The translations under genes and the position numbers were made by a program. A stretch of DNA of 64,000 nt, from assembly GCA_016191165.1 (NCBI GenBank), contig JACPPF010000101.1, forward strand, positions 24,042-88,041. The letters are read 5' to 3'. Shown here one piece after another: positions 25,601-33,624 of the stretch. Position 1 is the first letter of the stretch, and each line of letters begins with the position of its first letter. Below the pieces are notes generated by a model that searched no databases, was not told the DNA's origin, and saw nothing but the letters and a program-made list of their open reading frames with translations. The stretch comes from Planctomycetota bacterium. Lineage in GTDB: Bacteria; Planctomycetota; Planctomycetia; Gemmatales; Gemmataceae.

Positions 25601-25966
25601 CTGAAGCGAGAACTGGATGCGGCCAAGGAGAGTTACCGCTACCGGCTCACAGAATTGAAGGAGCGAAGCCGGGAACAGGAACTTACCAAAGTGGCCAAGG
25701 AACTCTTGCGCCAGCAAGTCGAGGCCACGCAGCCGACACTGTTTGAAGAAATCCAGGAAGAAGCCAAGTTCCGGGTCCAGGAGCTTGAAGAACAGATGAC
25801 CGTCTTGAGGCAAGACGTGGAGCGAACCCGTGACTTGCTGGAGAAGGAACGCAAACACCGTACCGAGATCGTGCTGCCCAAGCGGTTCCAGATTCGTGAA
25901 GTGCGTGTGCTGCCCTTGGCGCTCACCTACGTTGTCCCGGCGACTGCGGAGGACGTGCGCCCATGA
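22667..25966 (+). CDS. SNF2/DEAD-like helicase (DrmD-like)
   Basis: 1099-residue superfamily 2 helicase. Walker A LADGVGLGKT is near residue 144, DECHH near 269, and the C-terminal helicase lobe spans about 545-660 (LLLATDAASEGINM, QQRNGRVSRHGQ). A long coiled-coil region follows (945-1060). The layout is that of SNF2-type translocases found beside DNA methylases, as in DISARM drmD. I chose the ATG at 22667, while the frame could start with GTG at 22640. The stop overlaps the methylase start (ATGA), so the two proteins are co-translated and probably work together on phage DNA. Confidence 0.9.
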   Translation: MTTKALPIPEVGQAVRVRSRLATVRAVEPYDSRTVQGRLHVVDVEYLDDFRYPEAEQLLWEVEATASILGSTSLPGVDANRPDSPQALQAFVNAHRWTRLNRLREKDGLEDEPLLGVWNSAIQVHPYQLEPVIRALSMPRVSLLLADGVGLGKTIQSGLVLEELLLRRRIRRILVLCPAMLQRQWKYELRRKFNLDFEVIDSDSTFQLRRRLGIDTNPWKAFPRIITSMDYLRMPDILQQFLQASGAGPDAEANGHRTMPHAPWDLLIVDECHHFAPQAGNRASQRTRMLREVRFLFEHRIFASATPHNGKTVCFTGLLELLDPIRFQMTVEMDEKDKSHLTEVRIRRLKDDINKQSLRPPFAEQLPPVELPISITAKESALYEALREYRNKGQAALGSASAAERWLSQFIYSLLTKRLLSCPLALARTWWRHLEDDPENDVDAPRLFDMARVSAERAEEQTKSDDEKSILEEDAARYSGAYFRSQNQTVEHLQSRVNKALEALGYDRRTVEDPGKLAALAKKSDSKTEALVAWIKKNLFAGGKLRDDERLIVFTEYKETLFFLEQRLLQEGFDKNTLRILCGGMNLDEFEAVKSEFEDPTAAVRLLLATDAASEGINMQECCRWVIHYDIPWSPSKLQQRNGRVSRHGQVRDVSVHYFRCNEEEDMNFLFRVAEKVEQVRQDLGSVERIFDAAIQRHFQGKKTSIEQVGLFVGQQLENDPARELDHESPGEIADITRRAKELLESTDNRLGISPLALHDILRAAITVEGNGSIEEIAGRPGFYRLKPPARWEGLARQTLTIGSRTDRMELVFDAALVEEEVSGRRVMRIKKHQVLLRLGHPIMRQAMATLSRQLHDPEGRNAVFRWSIAALQRTGFEALLVFHYTLTAINELREPLHDEVLSSVFRIEGNKIGLVEDQFKQTVLQSQLHAIKSSVRLDDWMRTLRGHWFQHKAELEKYLGRKEAEMGKVFAGRASTALKRELDAAKESYRYRLTELKERSREQELTKVAKELLRQQVEATQPTLFEEIQEEAKFRVQELEEQMTVLRQDVERTRDLLEKERKHRTEIVLPKRFQIREVRVLPLALTYVVPATAEDVRP

Positions 25967-28900
25967 GCCAGACCGACACGGCACACGCATGGTGGTCCCG
26001 ATTGCGCCATCAAGGGTTGCTCCTCTCGCCCGTGGTGATGGTAGAGCGTTTTCCCACTGCGCCACCCGCAGCGAAGTTTCCGGCACTGCCGAAACTGCGA
26101 GACGCCCGAACCCGCTTTGAATCACATATCGACGCCGGAAAGCACGGCGCTGACCGGGACCAAGCGGCGATTCTGGGCTTCACGGATGCGCTCCTGGAGA
26201 ATTTCGTTGGCCACACGGGAAGCCGGTTGGCCAAGCAGCACAACATTCCAGAGAACCTCACTGCCGTCGTGCGGATCGGCAGTCGCTCGGACACCATCCG
26301 TCCGCACCGGGTCGTCTTCGGTGACGAAGCCGGGACCACGCCTGCATTGCTCGTCATGGCCGACACTTCGCCGCAAGTGGGGCGAGGCCGGGGCCGCACC
26401 GTCTATTCCCGCTTCCTCGAACTTCTGCGAGGCACGGGCCATCGCCTCGGCCTGCTCACCAACGGCCAGCAGTTCCGGCTTATTTATGCGGGCCTCGACT
26501 TCGAGTCGTGGTGCGAATGGGAAAGCGACCGCTGGTTCGATGAAGGCGAAGGGACCGAGGAACTCTGCGGCCTGCGCCAACTCTTGTCGCCTGAATCACT
26601 CAAGCCGATCAAGGAAGCCGTCTCCGGCCTGCTCGACGGCGTTGAAGAATCCCGCAAGCGCCAAGCTGATTTGTCGAGCGTGCTGCGGGAGAATGTCCGG
26701 CAAGCCGTCGAGCTTCTGCTGGAAGAAGTCTCCACCGCCAACCGGACCAAACCCGATCTCTTCGCCCTCCTGGTGGCGCACGGCGACGACCGCAAACTCA
26801 CGGATGCCGAAGCTCACGAGGCGATGTTCCAGGCCACGGTGCGGGTGGTCATGCGTCTCGTGGTCTGCCTGTTCGCCGAGTCCCGGCAACTGCTGCCGGT
26901 CAACGATCCCATTTATGGGCAGTCCTACGGCGTGCGGTCGCTGTACGAACTGCTCGATGAAGTCACCCGCTACGAAGGCGGCACGCACGCCCTGTTCAAC
27001 CGGCAAACGGCATGGCATCGGTTGATGGCCCTGTTCCGGCTGATCTACAGCGGCTCGGCCCACGGCGCATTTCCGATGCGGGCCTACGGCGGCGTCTTGT
27101 TCCGGCCCGGCGACGAGAACAGCACCGACGCCGTGGCTCGTGCCTTGCACATCCTCGAACACAGCATCTCGGTTGGCGATGCCACGATCTACTACGTCCT
27201 GCGCAAACTATTGCGTGGCCCACTTCCGGTCATCAAGGGGAAGTCAAAGACGTTCGTGGATGGGCCGGTCGATTACACCGATCTCCGCACCGAGTTCATC
27301 GGCCTCATTTACGAAGGTCTGCTCGACTATCGCCTCAAGAGGACGGACGAGCAGATCGGCCCGCAAATCTTCCTGAACCTTGGTCGTGAGCCGGTGCTGC
27401 CACTCGCCCGGCTCGAAGACATGCTGACCAACGACAAGAAGGGCCTCAAAGACCTGTTGACCACGCTGCGAAAGGAAAAAGTCACGGCCACGGCAGCGGA
27501 CGAAGAAGAGGAGGCTGAGGAAGATACCGACGACGCAGACGACGGTGACGAGGAAACGACCGAGGAAATCGAAGTCGAAGCGGACGAAGCGGTGGTCGCC
27601 GTACAGCGCACCGGGGATTACCTCGATTCCGTGGAGGCGGCAAAAAGTTGGGCCAGGGAAGCCGTGGTTCTGGCGGCGCTGATCGGCAAGCAAAAGGCCA
27701 GAGAACCCGATAGCGAGTATCAGGCCCGTATCGAAGTCGAGGCGACCAAGCTCATCAAGAGGGTCGTGGCCACGGGCGAGTTCTATCTGGTCCGAGCGGG
27801 CAACACCCGCAAGGGAACCGGCACGTTCTACACCCGGCCTCAATTGGCCGTGCCGACCGTTCACCGCACGCTGGAGCCGCTCTGCTACGACAAGGCTGAG
27901 GATGGCACGGATGGCACGCTTATCCCAAAAAAGCCGGAAGTCATCCTCGGCTTGAAAGTCTGCGATTCATCCTGCGGCAGTGCGTCGTTTTTGGTCGCCG
28001 CTTTGCATTACATGACCGATGCCCTCTACAAATCGCTCTGCCATCACCGCAAACTGGACGACCCGGTACAAACCAAGAAGATCACGCTCCCCTACGGTCG
28101 GCCACGCACGAACAAGGACGGCGAGGAACTTGTACCCTTCCCGCCCAATGATCCCCAGCGGGGCGATACGTTTGCCGAGCGGATCAAGGCGTTATTGCGG
28201 CGGCATGTGGTCGAGCGCTGCATTTACGGTGTGGACATCAACCCGCTGGCCGTGGAGTTTGCCCGTGTCTCGCTGTGGGTCGAGACGCTCGATCCCGAAC
28301 TGCCGTTTTCGTTCCTCGATCACAAGATCAAGGTCGGCAACTCGCTGGTCGGTTGCTGGCTGGACCGGGTGGAAGACTATCCACTAAAAGCCTGGGAGCG
28401 GGAAGGCGGCGATGGCAAAGACGGTCCCCGCACGCTGCGAATCGAGGAGTTTCTGAAGGGTGAGAAGATCGGCAACCGGCGCAGCGGCGATGGCCGGATT
28501 AAGAAGGAGATGCGGCAAGTCATCGACAGCAAGTTCAGCCAGCAGGCCAGTCTTTTTCCTGGTGAAGCAACAACCACCGAAAGCGTCGTGGCGCTGGCCC
28601 GTACCGAATACGAGCAGTTGCACGATCTGCCGATTGGCGATCCCGACGAACGGGAGCGATTCTACCGGGAACACATCGAACGAAGTCAGCCGCTATGCAC
28701 CCTGACAGCGGCGATGGATGAATGGTGTGCCGTTTGGTATTGGCCGACTGACGAAGAATCTCTTCGCCATGTCCCGACACCACTGACGTTTCACAAGCCA
28801 TCCGTTGAGAAGGACGCCCTCGTGGAACGTCTGGCACAGGGCGTGAAGTTCTTCCATTGGGAACTGGAGTTCCCCGATGTCTTCACACCGGAACGGAGTG

Positions 28901-30996
28901 GGTTTGATGGGATGTTAGGAAACCCACCCTGGGACGTTATCGAACCAAAATCTCAAGAGTTCTTCACCGAGCTTGACCCACTATATCGTACTTACGACAA
29001 CCAAGCTGCCCTACGCAAGCAAAAGGAATTCTTCGAGAGCATGAGCGGGGTCGCCGACCAGTGGCACGAGTATATCGGCCAATTCAAGTCGCTTGGCAAT
29101 TGGGCAAGAAATGTGGCCGAGCCATTTGAGATGACATTAGCAAGGGGCAAGGATGGTGACGGCCTTGCGAAGTTGTGGGCGACCCACCGCCGACAGCATG
29201 TGTGTTATTCAGACTCACACCATCCGTTTCGTCTGATGGGTTCAGGAAAGCAGAACGCCTATAAGCTATTCGCCGAGGCGTTTTGGATGCTCCTACGGTC
29301 GGACGGTCGCTTGGGAATTATATTGCCCGCAGGAATCTATTCCGACTTCGGAACAAAGGACTTGCGTGAGGAATTCCTTCAACGGGGACGGCTCGACTTG
29401 GTGTACGCCTTTCAAAACGAAAAGCGAGTCTTCACCGCCGCCCACCATGCTGCAAAGCAAGTTGCTCTAATTGCGACAAAGGGTGGACACTCAACAGCCT
29501 TCCAAACTCGTTTTCGTATGGGTGTCGGAGACTCGCCGGAGGCACATGAGATTCCCGACGATATTCTTGGTCGCCATTCTGCTGCGATGGTCTTCACTCC
29601 AGAGGACGTGCGAACGAATAGCCCTAAGACACTCAGCCTTGTCGAATTCAGGAGTCAGCGTGATCTGAGCATCTTCCGCAAGATTTATTCGCATTCGTTT
29701 CGCATCGGTGAGAAGCCCTTGGGATGGGAGATTGTGTACACCCAAGAACTGAACATGACCAGCGACTCCAAACACTTTCCCCCAATTGACAAGTGGGAGG
29801 CGAACGGATTCAGCGCCGACGAGTATGGGCGTTGGATCGGGCCGAACGATGAAGTAGCATTGCCTTTGAACGAAGGCCGGATGATTGGTCAATTTGACTT
29901 TTGCCAGAAAGGTTGGCTATCAGGAAAAGGACGGACTGCTATCTGGTCTTCAGTACCATTCGACAACAAGCAATGGAGGCCACAGTTTCTCATCGCAGAA
30001 GCAACCTACAGACGCTTAGTTGAATCACCTGATCGACCGAAGATTGCCTTCATGGATGTAACCTCATCGACAAATACTCGCACTTTCGTAAGTGCTGCGA
30101 TTCCTTGGATGCCCGCCAATCACAAGGTTCCCACCCTATCGCTTCTTGGCCAGAATTTGCTGAAAACGATTGGGCTGTTGGGTGTGTGCAATTCGTTTTG
30201 CTTCGATTTCATGCTGAGAAACCGTTTTGCCAGCACTTCTCTCGCTTGGTTTGTTTTGGAGGAACTACCGATTCCAAATCTGCTTGAGGCCGAAGAAGCA
30301 CATTCGAGCGTGTTCCGGTTGATCTTGAACACAGTAGGGTTGTCTTTCATTCATCGACGCTTTGCTCCTGCGTGGCTGCGGTTGAAGCGCCAGTACGCTG
30401 AACTTGCAAAAAAGGAATGGAAGCATTGGTGGGCCGTGACCGAGGCCGAGCGGCTTCGGCGACGGGTGGAGATCGACGCCTTATCTGCTGACCTCTATGG
30501 CCTGGAACCGGATGATTTCGACTGGATCGTGCGGGACGACCCGAAAGACCCGAAGGGATTTTACCGAGTTGATCGTGAGCTTCCCTTCCGAGAACGATTG
30601 ACCGGCCTCGCCGCCGCTACGTTCCGGGCGCTCAAGGAAGGCAAGTGGTCCGCCGAATCCGCCGCCACGCTCTCGAACGACGAGTTCTTTGAGATCATCG
30701 GCATACCCGAACTGACAACCGGACCGGAGCCGCTGATTCGCAAGCGCACCGGCTGCCACGTTTGGAAGCCCGAAGCGTTCGGCCCCGACGACCCCCGCCA
30801 CGGCTGGACCTGGGGCCACTGCTGGCAAGACGCCGTGGCACTCCTCGGCAGCGAAGAAGCCGTGCAGAAGTACATCGAAGGCGACACCAAGCCTGCTGAA
30901 GATGGCGACGAAGAACCGAAGCGGGACGAAGACGGCCCCAAAGACCTGTTCGGGAACCCGATCCCGGTGAAGCCGAAGCAAAGGAAGATGTTCTAG
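25963..30996 (+). CDS. Eco57I-like DNA adenine methylase, very large (DrmMI-like)
   Basis: 1677 residues. The N-terminal 500 residues look like a nuclease or helper domain (GHRLGLLTNGQQFRLIYAGL). A highly acidic linker follows at 511-546 (EEEEAEEDTDD). Methylase motif I VCDSSCGSASFL lies near 666-677 and the catalytic NPPW near 986-989 (LGNPPWDVIEP), giving N6-adenine methylation of the Eco57I/type IIG pattern. The target-recognition part follows to about 1480. In DISARM class 1 such a methylase (drmMI) is encoded right after the SNF2 helicase, exactly as here. Bases about 28900-30430 are richer in A/T and use different codons from the flanks. The 3' end overlaps the oppositely oriented gene at 30993. 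Confidence 0.9.
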   Translation: MSQTDTAHAWWSRLRHQGLLLSPVVMVERFPTAPPAAKFPALPKLRDARTRFESHIDAGKHGADRDQAAILGFTDALLENFVGHTGSRLAKQHNIPENLTAVVRIGSRSDTIRPHRVVFGDEAGTTPALLVMADTSPQVGRGRGRTVYSRFLELLRGTGHRLGLLTNGQQFRLIYAGLDFESWCEWESDRWFDEGEGTEELCGLRQLLSPESLKPIKEAVSGLLDGVEESRKRQADLSSVLRENVRQAVELLLEEVSTANRTKPDLFALLVAHGDDRKLTDAEAHEAMFQATVRVVMRLVVCLFAESRQLLPVNDPIYGQSYGVRSLYELLDEVTRYEGGTHALFNRQTAWHRLMALFRLIYSGSAHGAFPMRAYGGVLFRPGDENSTDAVARALHILEHSISVGDATIYYVLRKLLRGPLPVIKGKSKTFVDGPVDYTDLRTEFIGLIYEGLLDYRLKRTDEQIGPQIFLNLGREPVLPLARLEDMLTNDKKGLKDLLTTLRKEKVTATAADEEEEAEEDTDDADDGDEETTEEIEVEADEAVVAVQRTGDYLDSVEAAKSWAREAVVLAALIGKQKAREPDSEYQARIEVEATKLIKRVVATGEFYLVRAGNTRKGTGTFYTRPQLAVPTVHRTLEPLCYDKAEDGTDGTLIPKKPEVILGLKVCDSSCGSASFLVAALHYMTDALYKSLCHHRKLDDPVQTKKITLPYGRPRTNKDGEELVPFPPNDPQRGDTFAERIKALLRRHVVERCIYGVDINPLAVEFARVSLWVETLDPELPFSFLDHKIKVGNSLVGCWLDRVEDYPLKAWEREGGDGKDGPRTLRIEEFLKGEKIGNRRSGDGRIKKEMRQVIDSKFSQQASLFPGEATTTESVVALARTEYEQLHDLPIGDPDERERFYREHIERSQPLCTLTAAMDEWCAVWYWPTDEESLRHVPTPLTFHKPSVEKDALVERLAQGVKFFHWELEFPDVFTPERSGFDGMLGNPPWDVIEPKSQEFFTELDPLYRTYDNQAALRKQKEFFESMSGVADQWHEYIGQFKSLGNWARNVAEPFEMTLARGKDGDGLAKLWATHRRQHVCYSDSHHPFRLMGSGKQNAYKLFAEAFWMLLRSDGRLGIILPAGIYSDFGTKDLREEFLQRGRLDLVYAFQNEKRVFTAAHHAAKQVALIATKGGHSTAFQTRFRMGVGDSPEAHEIPDDILGRHSAAMVFTPEDVRTNSPKTLSLVEFRSQRDLSIFRKIYSHSFRIGEKPLGWEIVYTQELNMTSDSKHFPPIDKWEANGFSADEYGRWIGPNDEVALPLNEGRMIGQFDFCQKGWLSGKGRTAIWSSVPFDNKQWRPQFLIAEATYRRLVESPDRPKIAFMDVTSSTNTRTFVSAAIPWMPANHKVPTLSLLGQNLLKTIGLLGVCNSFCFDFMLRNRFASTSLAWFVLEELPIPNLLEAEEAHSSVFRLILNTVGLSFIHRRFAPAWLRLKRQYAELAKKEWKHWWAVTEAERLRRRVEIDALSADLYGLEPDDFDWIVRDDPKDPKGFYRVDRELPFRERLTGLAAATFRALKEGKWSAESAATLSNDEFFEIIGIPELTTGPEPLIRKRTGCHVWKPEAFGPDDPRHGWTWGHCWQDAVALLGSEEAVQKYIEGDTKPAEDGDEEPKRDEDGPKDLFGNPIPVKPKQRKMF

Positions 30997-32282
30997 GCCG
31001 TGGTCAGTTGAGGCCCAGGCTTTCGGACGTTCTTCGGGACCGTGACTTTCGGTGGCTGCCGGTTGTCCCTGAAAAGCGCTCTGATGATGATGGTGTAAAT
31101 ATCGACCGGCATATCCCGGTGGCCTTTGAGGGATGCCATCAAGATAGCGTCCACAGCGATGTCCAGTTCTGGGGCGGCATCGGGGCCAATGCGTTGGTCA
31201 TCGAGGCAACCGAGGTTGATGCTCTTGTCATCCAGGCAGATTCGGCGCACATTCTTCACCTTGAAACCCGTGATGGTTTCGGAGCCGAACTGCCGAAAAA
31301 CCGTCAGGTCAGAATTATAGCGGTGAGCGAACGCAGGTTCGTCGCAGATGTAGCAGAAAACGCAGTCGCCCCTTTCCGAGTAGGCGGCTTTGTTCTGGTC
31401 AAAGACTCCTGCTGTCACATTGGCTGGGACTTCGAGAGCAGCCTCTCGTGAGAGGTTGACCGGATTGCCGAAACGCAACGGCCAGTCGATTGGATACCCA
31501 GGTTCCCCCGGATTCTCCTTCACCCAATCCCAATCGAAGACGAATCCTTCCTGGTCCACATAGACGACGTATACCATATCGGTCGGAGCGGGATGGCTCT
31601 GACCTCCACCATCGTAGGTCCGGCGAGGCTTGCCGCAAAAAATCAAGCCGTTGCGGAGCCGTTCAGGACTTCCCTCGCCCCGATTGAGTCCCTCGAAGAC
31701 CACCGTGGGCGCAAGCACCGTTTTCGTGGCGCAATTCAAGAGGCCATGCCGAACGTAGGCAGGCAGGCTTTCCAGACTCTTCAAGTCTTGTGGATCAACC
31801 CGCAACACGAGTGGTTCTGCGCTGCGGCGAGCTTGCAAGCGCTGCCGGTCGGCGTCCCAGGTCGAGCGATCACCCAGCTTGAAACGAGCCTCGGCCTCGC
31901 TGATGGGAGTGCCGACGAAATCCTTCCCCTGGACCGTAGAGACGCCCTTGCCGTCAACTTCCAGCAAGAATCGCTTGATGTCCGGGACCATTTGAGCCGG
32001 AAGAGAAAGGTTATCTCCCGACCGACTGAGCAGGCACGCTTCCGATGTGGAACCGCCCGGCTCAATCTGGTAAGTGCTTCGGACCACGAAGCGAATTCGG
32101 TTGGCAAGATCGGCAAGCGCACGCAGATTCGCATCCGCCTCGTCGTTCACGCCGTCACAAGCCAGGAGATAGAACGCTTCACGGTCTGAGCGGTACAGCG
32201 CCATCAGCGCAGGCCAAGCTGAAAGGCTTGAGCTTCCGGTTTTTTCCAGGGCGCTGCGAACCCGTATTTCAGTTGGATTCAT
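30993..32282 (-). CDS. Unknown protein inside the defence locus, Cys cluster
   Basis: 429 residues, no family recognised. A short cysteine-rich segment (GDCVFCYICDEPAFAHR) in the C-terminal half suggests a zinc site. The remainder is a mixed fold with several conserved-looking Trp/Gly positions. The start is ATG at 32282 (GGAGCGAGTC upstream) and overlaps the stop of the gene at 32269, so the two form an operon on the strand opposite to the methylase and helicases. The gene converges with the methylase and overlaps it by 4 bases. It may be a nuclease, regulator or immunity component; this is unproven. Confidence 0.7.
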   Translation of the reverse strand: MNPTEIRVRSALEKTGSSSLSAWPALMALYRSDREAFYLLACDGVNDEADANLRALADLANRIRFVVRSTYQIEPGGSTSEACLLSRSGDNLSLPAQMVPDIKRFLLEVDGKGVSTVQGKDFVGTPISEAEARFKLGDRSTWDADRQRLQARRSAEPLVLRVDPQDLKSLESLPAYVRHGLLNCATKTVLAPTVVFEGLNRGEGSPERLRNGLIFCGKPRRTYDGGGQSHPAPTDMVYVVYVDQEGFVFDWDWVKENPGEPGYPIDWPLRFGNPVNLSREAALEVPANVTAGVFDQNKAAYSERGDCVFCYICDEPAFAHRYNSDLTVFRQFGSETITGFKVKNVRRICLDDKSINLGCLDDQRIGPDAAPELDIAVDAILMASLKGHRDMPVDIYTIIIRALFRDNRQPPKVTVPKNVRKPGPQLTTA

Positions 32283-33366
32283 GACTCGCTCCTGTTTGTT
32301 CCCGGACTTCAACACGTCCTCCCTCTGTTTCGTCAATTTCAATGCCAATCCCCATGCTCATGTAGTCTTCTTCGGTTTGCAGGTGCAAGTAATTGAAGTA
32401 TAGGTCGTCCCTTTCAACCAAGTCTTCCTGTTTCCACAAGTTAGGATCGAAATACGGCGAAGGAATCGTCTCGTCCGTATGATAGTGGCCCTTGTAACGG
32501 TTTTCGCTGAATTGGGCAAGATCGCCAAAGACTCGTTGCCGCACGTCAAACGTGGGCGGTTCCTTGTCTTCTGGAAAAGACCCTCGCTCTGCAAGCCAGG
32601 TTCCACGAGTGCTGCCTTCCGTGAGAATGCCGATGGTCTTCATCGCCTTGGGCAACGCCCAAAAAACCAGCTTGTCACGAGGCATATCAGCTAGGCGCTT
32701 CGCAAGGTTGGGATCACGTCGCATGGCCCTCTCTACATGAGTACGAGCCATGTGTCCAACAGAGTTCATCGAGTAGGCCATGCCGCCTGGGATGCGGTGA
32801 TCTCGCCACCAACGTCCATCGCCTTGCGTCGAGAAGTAGTTCACTCCCACCTTCCAAGAACGCCGCTCGGTCTGTCCTCCATCGGCAATTTCCAGCAGCA
32901 GTTCGTCGTGAATGATCGTGTCCTTTTCCGAAACTCCCAAGTAAAGCTCGCAAAACCGTTGCGCCAGATTCAACAGGGCTTCTCCAGGTCTGGCCCTGGC
33001 GATCCTTTCCGAAATCGCCACGATGATGAACGCATGGGTTTCTCCGGCAACGGCTTGTCGCTTCCAGTCCTGGCGATCTTCTTCGATCCGTTGCCGAATG
33101 CCTTCGTCGCTTCTTGCCAGATCGTTTTCGGTAAGCAAGCAAAAGGCCAGCCGCTTTTGCTTCGCTTCCATCTGCCCGAACAAGCACGGCTGAGACTCGG
33201 CCAGCCATCCGTTCAGGGCGTCAAGTTTCTCCTGCCGAGTTCGGCGAGGATCGAAAAGTAGCTGCTGGCACTGCTGCACGTCATCCGAGAACGGTTGCTG
33301 GTCACGCCAAGGGTCGGCTTGAAGCTGCTCGATCAGGTCGCTGACCAACCAAGTGCCATCCGCCAT
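32269..33366 (-). CDS. Unknown protein, upstream member of the opposite-strand pair
   Basis: 365 residues, no family recognised. The N-terminal third is helical and charged, the middle has a FEL-type helix (LAQRFCELYLGVSEKDTIIH) and the end is acidic. AAGGAACGG precedes the ATG at 33366. It is translationally coupled with the following gene and lies back to back with the helicase gene at 33625 across a 258-base region, so the pair may be expressed from its own promoter. Its presence in the middle of the defence array suggests a shared function. Confidence 0.7.
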   Translation of the reverse strand: MADGTWLVSDLIEQLQADPWRDQQPFSDDVQQCQQLLFDPRRTRQEKLDALNGWLAESQPCLFGQMEAKQKRLAFCLLTENDLARSDEGIRQRIEEDRQDWKRQAVAGETHAFIIVAISERIARARPGEALLNLAQRFCELYLGVSEKDTIIHDELLLEIADGGQTERRSWKVGVNYFSTQGDGRWWRDHRIPGGMAYSMNSVGHMARTHVERAMRRDPNLAKRLADMPRDKLVFWALPKAMKTIGILTEGSTRGTWLAERGSFPEDKEPPTFDVRQRVFGDLAQFSENRYKGHYHTDETIPSPYFDPNLWKQEDLVERDDLYFNYLHLQTEEDYMSMGIGIEIDETEGGRVEVREQTGASHESN

Positions 33367-33624
33367 CCGCCGTTCCTTAAAGCTCGGTGCAGCCTTCTCG
33401 CCCGCCAGCCGGGTCCGGGTAGCCCGGCCAATTAGCTATTATCAGCACCCTCCCACCCACCGTCAACGGCCCGGATCGAAAGGCAAGCCTGGATTCGCCG
33501 GATGGTGAATGCGCCGGTGAAGTCCTGCCAAGCTACCGCAACTCCCGCCCAGACCGTAAAATACGCCCACGCTTGAACAAGGAGGTCACGGTGTTTCTTT
33601 TGCTGATGGCCAGAGGCTCGACGT
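33367..33624. promoter_or_regulatory. Divergent intergenic region between the unknown pair and the helicase-DUF1998 gene
   Basis: No convincing gene. A 6-bp stem (GCCGGG at 33408-33413 with CCCGGC at 33423-33428) is present, and the region should hold promoters for both directions; neither -35/-10 pair is clear. A 67-residue minus-strand frame overlapping the helicase start is not supported. Confidence 0.35.
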
